DNA of 58,199 nt from Nocardia alni (GCF_019038435.1 NZ_JAGPOX010000052.1:1-58199); one strand, 5' to 3'. Positions 1 to 9,587 are shown, numbered from the stretch's first letter. Program-made: numbers and translations. The notes: a model not told the origin generated them from the sequence alone.

Positions 1-308
1 AGCCCACACTCCCGATCGCGAGCCGCCCGGTGCAGAAGCGCACCACACAGCCGCCGACGCCGCCGGCCGAGGCGAACTCACCGGCCGTCCCGTCCGCCCC
101 CGCCGAGCAGTCCGCACCCACTCCCGACGCGGCCCCGGGCGAACCGGTACAGGACGCGAACCGCAGCAGCATCGAGCAGTGGATGGCCGACCTGCGCTCC
201 TCGCGCCGCCGCTCCCCCGGCGCCGACCCGGACGAGGGCAAGCATCACGACAGCGGCAACCGCACCGTCAGCGTGAACGAGTTGCTCCGCCGCCAGAACC
301 GGGACTAG
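1..308 (+). CDS. C-terminal fragment of an unidentified protein
   Basis: The reading frame is open from base 3 to the TAG at 306-308 and has no stop at the window edge, so the gene most likely starts upstream. The first in-window start codon (GTG at 30) is probably internal. The visible ~100 residues are rich in Pro, Ala and Glu, followed by a charged tail ending VSVNELLRRQNRD. This is a low-complexity linker plus a short conserved-looking end, of a kind often seen at the C-terminus of actinobacterial membrane proteins. I do not recognise the family and assign no function. Confidence 0.55.
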   Translation, partial: PTLPIASRPVQKRTTQPPTPPAEANSPAVPSAPAEQSAPTPDAAPGEPVQDANRSSIEQWMADLRSSRRRSPGADPDEGKHHDSGNRTVSVNELLRRQNRD

Positions 309-483
309 AGAACTCCGGCCAACGGCGCGAGATACACCCGATACGGCCGGACGTTCGATCTACCGGCATCGCATATTGAACAGGCGCGCAGGCGAAGGGC
401 TCGGGTACTATCGCGACCGTGGTGGCGCATGGTGCGACCGTGCCGGGCCAGCATCGGTCCAGGTGTCCGGGAGGTTGTCGATC

Positions 484-1116
484 GTGAATGTCGTTCGCCC
501 GACAGGTATTATCCGCGAACCTTTCAGGCACATGATCGTGGAACGCCTCTGGGATGACGCGGTCCTGCGCGGGGTGTTGTCGGAGTTCCCGGAGCCGGAT
601 GACGATCGCTGGTGGCGTTACAACGACAACCAGCGTGAGGTGAAGCTGGAAGGCGGCTCTGACCTCTGGGGTCAGCGAACGCAAGAGTTCGTCGAGTCGA
701 TTGTGGCGCGCGGTCCCGAGTTCGCGGCCGCCTTCGGTCTACCGGAACTACATCTGCGTACCGAAGGCGCCGGATATCACCAGATCGAACCCGGCGGAAA
801 GCTTGCGGTGCATGCCGATTTCAATCGGAGTCGCGAGGGGCTGTATCGCAGGCTCAATGTGATCGTGTACCTCAACGAGGACTGGACCGACGCCGATGGC
901 GGACATCTGCATCTGGTCGCCCCCGCCGGCCACATCACCAGGGTCCTGCCGCAGTTCAATCGGACGGTCATATTCGAGACCTCCAGCACGTCGTTCCACG
1001 GACATCCCGTGCCACTGCCGGGACCGCGCTCGCGCCGGAGTTTCGCGTCCTACTTCTTCACCGTCGAGAAGCCGGACAACTATGTGGAGGAGCACGGTAC
1101 CCGCTGGCACGGATGA
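484..1116 (+). CDS. 2OG-Fe(II) oxygenase family protein
   Basis: This is a 210-residue non-haem iron dioxygenase of the prolyl-4-hydroxylase-like 2OG-FeII_Oxy_3 type. The metal triad is visible as HAD (H110, D112) and a distal His in SFHGHP (about H172). R185 in RRSFASYF is the likely 2-oxoglutarate-binding arginine. The GTG at 484 is preferred over an earlier TTG at 376 because GGGAGG at 469-474 sits 9 nt upstream of it and the extra N-terminus lacks family character. The family couples 2-oxoglutarate decarboxylation to hydroxylation, often of a protein or amino-acid side chain. The substrate cannot be read from the sequence, and no partner gene is adjacent. Confidence 0.85.
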   Translation: MNVVRPTGIIREPFRHMIVERLWDDAVLRGVLSEFPEPDDDRWWRYNDNQREVKLEGGSDLWGQRTQEFVESIVARGPEFAAAFGLPELHLRTEGAGYHQIEPGGKLAVHADFNRSREGLYRRLNVIVYLNEDWTDADGGHLHLVAPAGHITRVLPQFNRTVIFETSSTSFHGHPVPLPGPRSRRSFASYFFTVEKPDNYVEEHGTRWHG

Positions 1117-1211
1117 GCCCGGGAGCCGGCAGGTGCCGACCGGAAATCAGGGCCGCGCACAGCGTGTCGCCACAGATCCTCGACCGATCCGCCTGGGCGA
1201 TACACCCGGGA

Positions 1212-2033
1212 TCAGGGGGATGGTGTGCCGGTAAGGTCGGCGGCGCGGGCGATGCCGGCTCGGATCTGCGCGGCGACCAGCCCCGGGGCCTCGAGCATGG
1301 GGACGTGGCCGACATCGGGCAGGGTGCGGAATTCGATATCGGACACGCTCGCGACGCGGTCGGTCAGGCGCGGCGGCAGCACGCGATCGTGCTCGCAGAG
1401 CAGGACGGTGACCGGGACGTCGATCTCGGCCAGACGGGTGAATCCCTGTGCGAGAGCGGGATCCTCGGCCAGGTCGTCGACGATGTGGCAGTGTGCGGGC
1501 GCGGCGGCATTGGCGGTGGCCAGCCCGTGCGGCACCGCGGCGGGCCGGTGCGCCAGCAGCGGTATGACCAGGCTGCGCACCATCGCCGGAGCCGCGGACC
1601 CCGCGCCGATGCCGATCACCGGGCCGAAGGCGCGATACTTGCGCACCAGTTGCTGTGCGGCCTTGGCGTCGGATTCCCACAGGCCCCCGGGCGCGATCAC
1701 GGTCACCGACCGGGCGCGACCGCGCGCCGCCAATTCCAGTGCCAGCCAGCCGCCGAGCGAATTGCCCACCAGATGTGCGGCGGACCAGCCGTTTTCGTCG
1801 AGGGTGGCGGCCGCGAAATCGGCCAGCGCGGCGAAGGTCGCGGGCCTGCTCACCCCGGGACCACCCCAGTGGCCCGGCAGGGTCGGCGCGAAAACCTCGT
1901 GATCACCGGATAATTCGTCGAGCACCGCACCCCAGGACTGCCAGGTGAGCAGCAATCCGTGCAGCAGCAGCACCGGTTCGCCCCGGCCGGAGCGGTAGTA
2001 CGGTTCCGGCTCGACCGCCGTGCGCTGCACCAT
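1212..2033 (-). CDS. alpha/beta-fold hydrolase
   Basis: A 273-residue single-domain alpha/beta hydrolase of standard length. The nucleophile elbow is GNSLGG (S92), the acid is D215 in CEHDRV, and the base is H242 in GHVPML. The oxyanion-hole HG follows the first core strand (LLLHG). There is no signal peptide, so it should be cytosolic. Esterase, lactonase and C-C hydrolase activities share this fold, so no substrate is assigned. It is transcribed in the same direction as the DUF1707 and two-component genes upstream, but the 17-bp gap alone does not prove an operon. Confidence 0.85.
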   Translation of the reverse strand: MVQRTAVEPEPYYRSGRGEPVLLLHGLLLTWQSWGAVLDELSGDHEVFAPTLPGHWGGPGVSRPATFAALADFAAATLDENGWSAAHLVGNSLGGWLALELAARGRARSVTVIAPGGLWESDAKAAQQLVRKYRAFGPVIGIGAGSAAPAMVRSLVIPLLAHRPAAVPHGLATANAAAPAHCHIVDDLAEDPALAQGFTRLAEIDVPVTVLLCEHDRVLPPRLTDRVASVSDIEFRTLPDVGHVPMLEAPGLVAAQIRAGIARAADLTGTPSP

Positions 2034-2050
2034 GGGGTGACCTTACCGGG

Positions 2051-2704
2051 TCAGAACCCGGCCATCAGGCGACGCCACTGCATGGCGAACGGCGCCTTGG
2101 CGGTGACCGATCCGAACCGCACCCGGCCGTGCACGACCAGATGCAGCGGTCCGATGGGCGGCCCGGTGCGCACCTTGTTGTTCGCGGTGGAGCCGATCAG
2201 CTCCAGACCGTTGAGATCGGCGGTCGCCGCCTGCGGCAGGATCAGGGTCAGGGAGGAGCAGACGTCGTTCATCCGCAGCTCCACGACCTGGGTGGACATC
2301 ATGGCCTGGGTGAAGTCCAACGTCACGTTCGACATGTGGTTGTGCAGGTACAGCGACGGCGGAACCATCCAGGGGCCCCGGCGGGTGACCGAGGACATCC
2401 GGGAACGGATGGTGTTTCCTGGCTCGGCGGCGCCCCCGGGATGACGCGGCGGCTTCGGGTACGGCGGCGGCGCCGGATTCGGCTGGCCGACCAGCCGCAT
2501 ACCCGGCAGGTCGATGAGCACGGCGTTCAGTTCCCCCCGGGTCTTCGCCGCCAGCGCGGTATCCATCCGCTCGGTGAACTCGCCGAGCGACAGCATGCCC
2601 AAGCCCACCGCGCGCTGCAACAGCATCCCGACATGTTCGCGCTCGGCATCGGAGACCCGCAGATTCCGATCACCCACCACCCCCACGGGCGTTTCACCAG
2701 CCAT
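2051..2704 (-). CDS. DUF1707 domain-containing protein
   Basis: A 217-residue protein. The N-terminal ~55 residues carry the DUF1707 (SHOCT-like) signature: LRVSDAERE, a Leu-rich helix, then LGEFTERMDTALAAKTRGEL. A proline-rich linker (about 78-95) leads to a beta-rich C-terminal part, including VTLDFTQA and LRMNDVCSSLTLILP, that resembles the cell-wall-stress sensing C-terminus of LiaF-like proteins. The ATG at 2704 is chosen because the DUF1707 motif begins about 16 residues later; the open frame upstream is antisense to the response regulator. It follows the response regulator by 65 bp on the same strand, which suggests a link to envelope-stress signalling (inference). Confidence 0.8.
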   Translation of the reverse strand: MAGETPVGVVGDRNLRVSDAEREHVGMLLQRAVGLGMLSLGEFTERMDTALAAKTRGELNAVLIDLPGMRLVGQPNPAPPPYPKPPRHPGGAAEPGNTIRSRMSSVTRRGPWMVPPSLYLHNHMSNVTLDFTQAMMSTQVVELRMNDVCSSLTLILPQAATADLNGLELIGSTANNKVRTGPPIGPLHLVVHGRVRFGSVTAKAPFAMQWRRLMAGF

Positions 2705-2769
2705 GACATCGAGGCTACCGACGGGCCGCGCGCCGCACATCAGGGCAATCCCTGATCTCCCGCACCGGC

Positions 2770-3438
2770 TTACTCCAGCCCCTGTTCGATGGCGTAGCGA
2801 GTGAGCTCCACGCGGTTGACGAGCTGGAGTTTGCGCAGGGTGGCCTGAACGTGATTCTCCACCGTGCGGTGGCTCAGGGTCAGGCGGGTGGCGATCTGCT
2901 TGGCGGACAGGCCCTTGGCCACCAGGCGCAGCACCTCGGTCTCGCGATCGGTGAGCGCGGGGCGCTGCGGCGCGTCCCGGTCGACCGGCGCGTTGGCGAT
3001 GCGGCGGTATTCGCCGAGCACCAGCCCCGCCAGGCCGGGGGTGAAGACGGTCTGACCGGCGGCGGTGGCCCGGACGGCGGCGATCAGCTCGGCCGCCGAG
3101 GCGCTCTTGACCAGATATCCGGTGGCCCCGGACTTGATCGCCTCCAGCACATCGGACCGCTCGGCCGAGGCCGACAACACCAGCACCCGGCTGCGCGGGG
3201 ACACCCGCAGGATGTGGGCCGTCGCGCCGGCGCCACTGCCGTCGGGCAGCATCATGTCCATCAGCACCACATCCGGCCGCGCCGCCGCAGCGCGGCGGAT
3301 GGCCGAGGCGACATCCTCCGCGGTCGCGATGACCTCGAACCCCGCCTCGGTCAGATCGCGCGACACACCCTCGCGCCACATCGGGTGGTCGTCCACCACC
3401 ATCACCGAGATGCTCGCGGGTACAGCATCATCCGACAT
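2770..3438 (-). CDS. NarL/LuxR-family response regulator (MacR-like)
   Basis: A 222-residue response regulator. The N-terminal receiver domain shows the acidic pair DD in VMVVDDHPMW, the phospho-acceptor Asp in VVLMDMMLPD, and the conserved Lys in YLVKSASAAEL. The C-terminal LuxR helix-turn-helix is LTDRETEVLRLVAKGLSAKQIATRLTLSHRTVENHV in short segments. The ATG at 3438 is preceded by a strong GGAGGTGGGG. The start overlaps the 3' end of the upstream kinase gene by 11 bp, so the two are translationally coupled and form one two-component system. Confidence 0.93.
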   Translation of the reverse strand: MSDDAVPASISVMVVDDHPMWREGVSRDLTEAGFEVIATAEDVASAIRRAAAARPDVVLMDMMLPDGSGAGATAHILRVSPRSRVLVLSASAERSDVLEAIKSGATGYLVKSASAAELIAAVRATAAGQTVFTPGLAGLVLGEYRRIANAPVDRDAPQRPALTDRETEVLRLVAKGLSAKQIATRLTLSHRTVENHVQATLRKLQLVNRVELTRYAIEQGLE

Positions 3439-4684
3439 ATCCCCACCTCCCGTCCGGGCCTCGGGGCACCCGGAATTCCCATTCGGTCCCATCGTCGGTG
3501 CGCAGCTCCGCGACGCCGCCCAGGGCGGCGATCCGCCCGACGATGGATCGCGACACGCCCATCCTGCCCTCGGCGGCGGCCTCGGCCAGCCGCCCGGCCG
3601 GAATGCCCGGGCCGTCGTCGCGCACGCTGACGATCAGTTCCTTGCCGATATCTTCCAGCAGCACATAGGTTTTCACCTCGGGGCCGCCGTGCAGCGCGGC
3701 GTTGGACAGTGCCGCGGCCGCCGCGGCGGCGAGTTCACGGCCCATCCGGCGCGAAACCGGCACCGGATGACCGGGCACCGACACCACGACCGACGGCGTG
3801 GCCTGCACGGTCAGCAGCGGACGCAGATCCTGCTGTGCCGCATCGGAACCCGGTTCGGCCAGCGGATCGAGGTCGCCCTGTTCGGTGAGCAGCACCCGCA
3901 GCGCGACCTCCTGTTCGCTGGCACGCTGCGCCAATTCGGTCGTCGCACCGCCGATCTCGGTGCCGCGCCGCTTGATGTAGCTGAGTACCTGAAGCACGCC
4001 GTCGTGCACCTCCCGCGACAGCCGCTCCCGTTCGCGGGTCGCGGCGGTCAGCTGCACCGCACGCTGCAACTGGTGCTGCGCGCCGCGGGCGGCATTGGCG
4101 GCCAGGCCGAGCGCCAGGCCGACCGACACCAGCATCGGCGCGGTGGCGTCGGTGTACAGACCCACATCCCACTGCGCGCGAACCGCGATGCTCACCAGTG
4201 CGATCCCGATACCCGACAGCACGCCGCCCACCGGACCGGTCAGCACCGCGGCGCCGATCACCACATTGGCCGCCCACATGGTCGTCGGGATGGTCTGGTG
4301 CTTGTGATACCAAGCGTGATCGGAGACCAGACGGGTCGAGGCCATCAATGCGATCACCATCAGGTGGTCGGCGATCACCACGACGGTGCGCAACCGCGTG
4401 ATGTGCTCATATCGCCACTGCGACAGCAGAATCGCCGAGACCACCGACCAGAGGACCAGGACCGCGATCAGGATCCAGCTCAGGGGCCGATGGTGATAGT
4501 AGGGCGCCGAGGCGACCTGCTGCCCTACCGCGTACAACACGGTGACCACGCGAAACGCCTGGGCCGCCCGCCACAGCGGTGCGGTGGCGACGGCAGCGGG
4601 CGAGGGTTCGGCGAGCGCTTCATCGCCCGTGGGGATCCCGCCGCGCCACAACGCCGCGAGCATTCGCGGTGTCATGCGGCGCAT
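3428..4684 (-). CDS. MacS-family sensor histidine kinase
   Basis: A membrane histidine kinase of ~418 residues. The N-terminal half has five to six hydrophobic segments resembling the DUF5931 sensor region of MacS-type kinases. A coiled linker leads to the HisKA_3 dimerisation motif ERERLSREVHDGVLQVL, whose His is the phospho-acceptor, and to an HATPase domain with LSNAALHGG (N box) and DDGPGIP (G1 box). The start is uncertain: ATG at 4684, ATG at 4675 or a further upstream start at 4789. GGTGGGG lies close before 4684. In Streptomyces the MacRS pair controls envelope-associated genes. Here the neighbouring DUF1707 and AI-2E genes fit an envelope role, but that is inference. Confidence 0.88.
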   Translation of the reverse strand: MRRMTPRMLAALWRGGIPTGDEALAEPSPAAVATAPLWRAAQAFRVVTVLYAVGQQVASAPYYHHRPLSWILIAVLVLWSVVSAILLSQWRYEHITRLRTVVVIADHLMVIALMASTRLVSDHAWYHKHQTIPTTMWAANVVIGAAVLTGPVGGVLSGIGIALVSIAVRAQWDVGLYTDATAPMLVSVGLALGLAANAARGAQHQLQRAVQLTAATRERERLSREVHDGVLQVLSYIKRRGTEIGGATTELAQRASEQEVALRVLLTEQGDLDPLAEPGSDAAQQDLRPLLTVQATPSVVVSVPGHPVPVSRRMGRELAAAAAAALSNAALHGGPEVKTYVLLEDIGKELIVSVRDDGPGIPAGRLAEAAAEGRMGVSRSIVGRIAALGGVAELRTDDGTEWEFRVPRGPDGRWGYVG

Positions 4685-4813
4685 CCGGCCCCACCGTCGC
4701 TTCCGAGATCCACGCCCTGCTGCCGTTTCCCTGCTGCCTCGCCCACTGCGGACATCCACCACGATGACAGGGGACCTCCCGCGGTGCACGGGATTTATCG
4801 CCGGAGGCTCAGC

Positions 4814-6124
4814 CTAACTCTGACCCGGATCGACCGGGCTGTCAGCGGAATCCTGTGCGGAATCGGCTGGACTCGCGCCGGATTCGCCCGTCGCGGCGGG
4901 CGGTTCGGGCATGTTGTAGCGGCTCGGGTCCGGCGAGTCTGGTTCGGCGTGATACATCGGCTGCCCCGATTCCCCGCTGTGCAGCTCCTGGTACACCTCC
5001 TGTGGATCACCGGCCAGCAGCGAGTGGATGGCGGTATTCATCACCGCGGCGAACGGAACCGCCAGCAGACCGCCGACCAGGCCGTACAGCACCACCCCCG
5101 TGGTGATCGAGAGCACCACCGCCAGCGGATGGATGCGCACCGCGCGCCCCAGCAGCAACGGTTGCAGCACATGACTTTCCAACTGCATCACCGCGATCGT
5201 GATGCCCAGCACGATCAGCGCGGTGACCAGCCCCTTGGTCATCAGCGCCAGGAATACCGCGATGGAACCGGCCAGCAGCGACCCGATAATCGGGATGAAC
5301 GCGCCGATGAACACCAGCGTGCCTAGCGGAAGCGCCAGCGGCACCGACAGGATCGCCAGGCCCGTGCCTATGCCGATGGCGTCCACCGCGGCCACCACCA
5401 CGGTCGCGCGGACGAATCCGATCAGCGTCCCGAAACCCAACCGCCCGGCGATGCGCACCCGATCGCGCTGCGGCGTCGGCACGATCCTGGTGACGAACTG
5501 CCAGATCTGATCGCCGCCGTACAGGAAGAAGATCAGGATGAACATGGTCAGGAACGCGCCGGTGAGGAATTCACCAACGGCGGCGGCGGTGGACAACGCC
5601 CCGGAGGTCAGCGCGGACTGGTTCTTCTCCAGCGTCTGGACGATCCTGTTGCCGTAATTCTGGATCTGGTCGTTGCTCAGGTGCAACGGGCCGTTGATCA
5701 GCCAGTTCTGCACGGTATGGATGCTGGTCTTGAATTCGTCGACAAGTTGCGGGACGCCGGTGATGAACTGCTCGATGACGAAGGTGAACACCCCGGCGAT
5801 CACCCCGATGGAGCCGACCATGGCCACTAATACGCCCAGCGCCCGCGGCAGTCCCAGCCGTTGCAGCAGATCCACCAGCGGCGAGAGCAGCGCCGCGATC
5901 AGCAGCGCGATCGCGACCGGGATCACCACGGTCGCCAGGCGGCGCGACAGGTATCCGACGACCACCACCGTCAGCACGAGGATCAGCAGCCGCCAGCACC
6001 ATTCGGCGCCGACCCGCACATACGGATGCACAGAGTCGGCCGCGGTCCGGCCCGCCTTCGCGCTACGGCGTGCCCGGGCGCTCGTCTCTCCGGGCATCCC
6101 CTGGCCTGAACCCACGTCGGTCAC
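4814..6124 (-). CDS. AI-2E family transporter
   Basis: A 436-residue polytopic membrane protein with the AI-2E/PerM transporter layout: two N-terminal membrane segments (about 45-95), a third near 110, an extracytoplasmic amphipathic stretch (about 120-185), then a run of five membrane segments including GTLVFIGAFIPIIGSLLAG, a typical signature of the family. The last ~70 residues are acidic and Pro/Ser-rich and probably disordered in the cytoplasm. Family members have been linked to autoinducer-2 export or Na+/H+ exchange; the substrate here is unknown. It lies upstream of the MacRS-like genes on the same strand, about 130 bp from the kinase. Confidence 0.88.
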   Translation of the reverse strand: MTDVGSGQGMPGETSARARRSAKAGRTAADSVHPYVRVGAEWCWRLLILVLTVVVVGYLSRRLATVVIPVAIALLIAALLSPLVDLLQRLGLPRALGVLVAMVGSIGVIAGVFTFVIEQFITGVPQLVDEFKTSIHTVQNWLINGPLHLSNDQIQNYGNRIVQTLEKNQSALTSGALSTAAAVGEFLTGAFLTMFILIFFLYGGDQIWQFVTRIVPTPQRDRVRIAGRLGFGTLIGFVRATVVVAAVDAIGIGTGLAILSVPLALPLGTLVFIGAFIPIIGSLLAGSIAVFLALMTKGLVTALIVLGITIAVMQLESHVLQPLLLGRAVRIHPLAVVLSITTGVVLYGLVGGLLAVPFAAVMNTAIHSLLAGDPQEVYQELHSGESGQPMYHAEPDSPDPSRYNMPEPPAATGESGASPADSAQDSADSPVDPGQS

Positions 6125-6239
6125 GCGGCGAGCCTAACCGGCCCAGCCGTCTCGGGCACGTGTCAGGCGTTGTGAGGTTGACAGCCACAGCCGGGAGCAC
6201 AACCGTACAACCCACCGCGCGAACGATAGATTGGTCATC

Positions 6240-7877
6240 GTGTCAGCGCCTCTGGAAGCGGTCAAACAGACCATGCGAACGCGCTGGCCGCTGTACCTGG
6301 CATCGATGCTGGCGGCCAACGCCTTCGGCGCCATCCTGGTCTATGCCTTCATCCAGTACGGTCTGCCCGCACCCGAGGGCTCGCCCAACGGGGTGCGCCG
6401 CACCGGCCTGCTGATTCCGCTGCTGGTCTTCGTGATCGGCGGCGTGCTGAGCCTGGCCGCGTCGGCGCTGATGTTGCGCCCGGTGATGCGCTGGCAGGTG
6501 CGCGGTGGCCCGCCGAGCCGCCAGGAGCAGATGGCCGCACTGCACGCCCCGCTGCGCCAGGCCATCGTCCACCTGGCGTTATGGCTGGTCGGCGGCGCGG
6601 TGCTGGCCGCGTCGATCATCGTCGACACGCCGAGGCTGGCGGGCGCGGTGATCGTCACCGAATGTATGGCCGCCACCATCGTGTTCGGCTTCACCTACAT
6701 GCTGGGCGAGCGGATCCTGCGCCCGGTCGCCGCGCACGCGCTGTCCACGGGCACCTTCGATCACACCCTCACCCCCGGAGTCGGCACCCGCATGGCGATG
6801 ACCTGGGGCATGGGCACGTTCGCGCCGGTCATCGCCATCGTGCTGCTGTGTGTCACGCAGATCACCTCGCAGGTGCACTTCTCGGCGCGCTCGCTGGCGA
6901 TATCCATCCTGCTGCTGTGCGGTGTGGTCATCATGCAGGCGCTGGCGCTGTCCATGCTGACCGCCACCAGCATCACCGATCCGGTGCGTCAGCTGTCCCG
7001 GGCCATCGACCGGGTGCAGGGCGGTGCGCACGATGTGCAGGTCGAGGTATTCGACGGTTCGGAGATCGGGCTGCTGCAGGTCGGTTTCAACCGGATGATG
7101 GAGGAGGCCGCCCAGCGCCGCGAACTGCAGGAGCTGTTCGGCCAGCATGTGGGCGAGGAGGTCGCCCGGCGCGCGCTGCAGTACGGCACCGAACTGGGCG
7201 GTGAGACCCGGTTCGTTGCGGTGTTGTTCGTGGATATGGTCGGTTCCACCGCGACGGCGGCCGAGCGCCCGCCGACCGAGGTGGTGAGCCTGCTCAACGA
7301 GTTCTTCCGGATCGTCGTCGATGTCATCGACCGGCACAACGGCCTGATCAACAAGTTCGTCGGCGACGCCGCGCTGGCCATCTTCGGCGCGCCGCTGGAT
7401 CGTCCCGACGCGCCGACCGCGGCCCTGGCGGCCGCGCGCGACCTGCGCGAGGCGCTACGGCAGGTGCCCGGATTGGATATCGGCATCGGCGTGTCGGCCG
7501 GACTGGCCGTCGCCGGGAATATCGGTGCGGCGAATCGCTTCGAGTACACGGTGATCGGCGATCCGGTCAACGAGGCCTCGCGCCTGACCGAACTGGCCAA
7601 GGACCGCCCGGAGCGGGTGCTGACCTCGGGTAGCGCACTGTATTTCGCGGACCTCGGCGAACAGCGGCTCTGGGAAACCGGTAACGAGGTGCAGTTGCGG
7701 GGACGCCGGCGCAAGACGCGGCTGGCCTGGCCCAAGACCGGCAGCAGGGAGACCGGCGCCGCCGCGGGTCATGGCACAGCGCGACTGGCCAAGCCCGACG
7801 GACAGCAGGATACTGGTGAGGAAACCGCTACTGTCTCCGACGGCCCTTCTGCCGGCGATACCCACTCATTAGGCTGA
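6240..7877 (+). CDS. membrane-bound class III adenylate cyclase with HAMP domain
   Basis: A 545-residue protein with six predicted membrane helices (to about residue 250), a HAMP linker (ITDPVRQLSRAIDRV) and a C-terminal class III nucleotidyl cyclase domain. Metal-binding Asp residues are in VLFVDMVGST and KFVGDAALAIFG. The Lys of NKFVGD and Thr of YTVIGD are the likely base-recognition pair, and the Asn/Arg of VNEASR are the transition-state residues. All key positions are present, so it should make cAMP. Architecture and length match the Rv3645/Rv1318c group of mycobacteria. GTG at 6240 is preferred over the TTG at 6231. The following gene begins 5 bp after the stop, so co-transcription is likely. 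Confidence 0.93.
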   Translation: MSAPLEAVKQTMRTRWPLYLASMLAANAFGAILVYAFIQYGLPAPEGSPNGVRRTGLLIPLLVFVIGGVLSLAASALMLRPVMRWQVRGGPPSRQEQMAALHAPLRQAIVHLALWLVGGAVLAASIIVDTPRLAGAVIVTECMAATIVFGFTYMLGERILRPVAAHALSTGTFDHTLTPGVGTRMAMTWGMGTFAPVIAIVLLCVTQITSQVHFSARSLAISILLLCGVVIMQALALSMLTATSITDPVRQLSRAIDRVQGGAHDVQVEVFDGSEIGLLQVGFNRMMEEAAQRRELQELFGQHVGEEVARRALQYGTELGGETRFVAVLFVDMVGSTATAAERPPTEVVSLLNEFFRIVVDVIDRHNGLINKFVGDAALAIFGAPLDRPDAPTAALAAARDLREALRQVPGLDIGIGVSAGLAVAGNIGAANRFEYTVIGDPVNEASRLTELAKDRPERVLTSGSALYFADLGEQRLWETGNEVQLRGRRRKTRLAWPKTGSRETGAAAGHGTARLAKPDGQQDTGEETATVSDGPSAGDTHSLG

Positions 7878-7882
7878 CCACT

Positions 7883-9112
7883 GTGACGGCCCATGGCGAA
7901 CTAGCCGGTGATCCCGCACCGCCCTCGGCATCGGGTCGGCGCGGCCGGTTCTGGTGGCTGAAGTGGGTGGGCGGCATCGCGATATCCGCACTACTGATCG
8001 GCGAGGGCGCCTACCTCTGGCCGCATCTGCACGAGACCTGGCGCAGCCTGGCCCATATCCAGTGGGGCTGGGCCGTGGTGTGCGTCGTGATGGCGGCGGC
8101 CTCGATGAGCGGATTCGGCCGCATCCAGAAGCAGTTGATGCACGCCGGTGGGGTAACGGTCAGTCAGCGCCGCTCGGTGCTGGTCGTATACGGCGCGACC
8201 GCGATGTCGGTGACGCTGCCCGCCGGGCCGGTGTTCTCCACGGCGTTCACCTATCGCCAGACCCGGCGCTGGGGCGCGAGCCCGATCGTGGCCTCCTGGC
8301 AGCTGGTGATCTCGGGCGTGGTGGCGGCGGTCGGCATGGTGCTGCTCGGCCTCGGCGGGGCGGTGCTGATCGGCGACCGGGTCGGGCTGTGGAAGGTGGG
8401 CCTGTCACTCGGCGCGCTGGTGCTGCTGGTCGTGGCGGGGAATTACACCTCGGGCAATCCCGGCTCGCTGCGGGCGATCCTGCGCGGGGTCCTGCGCCTG
8501 GTCAACCGGATACGGCGGCACCCCGCCGACACCGGGATGGACCGGGTCGAGGAGATCCTGCACCAGCTGGAGGCGGTGGATCTGGGCCGTCGCGACGCCG
8601 GGCTGGTCGGGGTCTGGGCGCTGGTCCATCGTTTCGGCGATGTGGCGTGCCTGACGGCGGCCTGCTACGCGGTCGGCACGCATCCGCGATTCGCCGCGCT
8701 GATGGTCGTGTTCAGCGTCGGAAAGGCCGTGGGCACCATTCCGTTCGCACCCGGTGGAATCGTCTATGTCGACGCCACCCTGATCTACGCCCTGACCGCC
8801 GTGGCGGGCCTGCCCGCCGCGCAGGCGGTCGCCGTCGCCGGGCTGTACCGGCTGGTCAGCTTCGTACTGGTGGCGATCGTCGGATGGATCGTGTTCGCGT
8901 TCCTGTTCCGCGGCACGCAGGCCGGGGATGCGGAGCTGGAGCAGGAGTTCGAAGAACGCTCGGCGCTGCGCAGCGAGCAACGACCGCGCGGTGAGGTCCG
9001 GGCGCCGTCGGACGAATCGGAAGCTCCCGGCGCACCGGGCGCCGACCAGCCCGCCCGCGAGCACGACGAGTCCGATCCGGACCAGCAGCGACCCGAAACA
9101 TCGGCCGGCTGA
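7883..9112 (+). CDS. YbhN/UPF0104 family membrane protein (flippase-like domain)
   Basis: A 409-residue membrane protein with about eight hydrophobic helices, of the lysylphosphatidylglycerol synthase transmembrane-region (UPF0104, YbhN) superfamily. Typical elements are a short cytosolic start, the GPVFSTAFTYRQTRRWGAS segment, and a late FAPGGIVYVDATLIYAL helix pair. The last ~65 residues are strongly charged and probably disordered. Members are proposed lipid flippases or regulators of envelope lipids, and no aminoacyl-transferase domain is fused here. It starts 5 bp after the adenylate cyclase stop. Confidence 0.85.
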   Translation: MTAHGELAGDPAPPSASGRRGRFWWLKWVGGIAISALLIGEGAYLWPHLHETWRSLAHIQWGWAVVCVVMAAASMSGFGRIQKQLMHAGGVTVSQRRSVLVVYGATAMSVTLPAGPVFSTAFTYRQTRRWGASPIVASWQLVISGVVAAVGMVLLGLGGAVLIGDRVGLWKVGLSLGALVLLVVAGNYTSGNPGSLRAILRGVLRLVNRIRRHPADTGMDRVEEILHQLEAVDLGRRDAGLVGVWALVHRFGDVACLTAACYAVGTHPRFAALMVVFSVGKAVGTIPFAPGGIVYVDATLIYALTAVAGLPAAQAVAVAGLYRLVSFVLVAIVGWIVFAFLFRGTQAGDAELEQEFEERSALRSEQRPRGEVRAPSDESEAPGAPGADQPAREHDESDPDQQRPETSAG

Positions 9113-9161
9113 CCGAGCGGCCGCACACCCGGCCGGACGCACTGCCACTACCCTTACCGGG

Positions 9162-9569
9162 GTGAAGAAACTGCTGCCGTTCGTGATCGACGCCCTGCTG
9201 GTGATCGTGTTCTGCCTGATCGGGCGCCGCAGCCATCACGAGGCGGTGATCACCGGATTGTTCCGCACGCTATGGCCGTTCGCCCTCGGGCTCATCCTGG
9301 GCTGGGCCGTGGCGGTGGCGGACTTCACTCGCCGCGACACCAACCGCACCGAGTCGGGCCGCCACCAATTCGGCCCCGTCCTGACCAATTTCGACGCGCG
9401 ACCACTCTGGCCCGCCGGTGTGACGATCTGGCTGTGCACCGTGCTCGGCGGCATGGCGCTGCGGGTGATGGCCGGGCAGGGCATCGCATTCACCTTCGTG
9501 CTGGTCGCACTGGCGGTGCTGGCACTGTTTCTGCTCGGCTGGCGCGCGGCCTGGAAGGCGTTGAGCTGA
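9162..9569 (+). CDS. DUF3054 domain-containing membrane protein
   Basis: A 135-residue protein with four predicted membrane helices and the DUF3054 pattern: VIDALLVIVFCLIGRRSHHEA at the start (the RRSHHE motif is typical), GLFRTLWPFALGLILGW, a WPAGVTIWLCTVLGGMALR helix, then a final helix. The GTG at 9162 is chosen because the family begins directly with this helix; an open frame reaching further upstream overlaps the yhbN-like gene in another frame. The function of the family is unknown. Size and motif match other actinobacterial members. Confidence 0.87.
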   Translation: MKKLLPFVIDALLVIVFCLIGRRSHHEAVITGLFRTLWPFALGLILGWAVAVADFTRRDTNRTESGRHQFGPVLTNFDARPLWPAGVTIWLCTVLGGMALRVMAGQGIAFTFVLVALAVLALFLLGWRAAWKALS

Positions 9570-9587
9570 CTGGCCTCAGCCACCCCG

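Noticed and set aside
2051..3379. Apparent 442-residue fusion of the DUF1707 gene with an upstream segment
   Set aside because: The upstream part lies opposite in frame to the response regulator gene; the DUF1707 protein with a good start at 2704 explains the conserved part.
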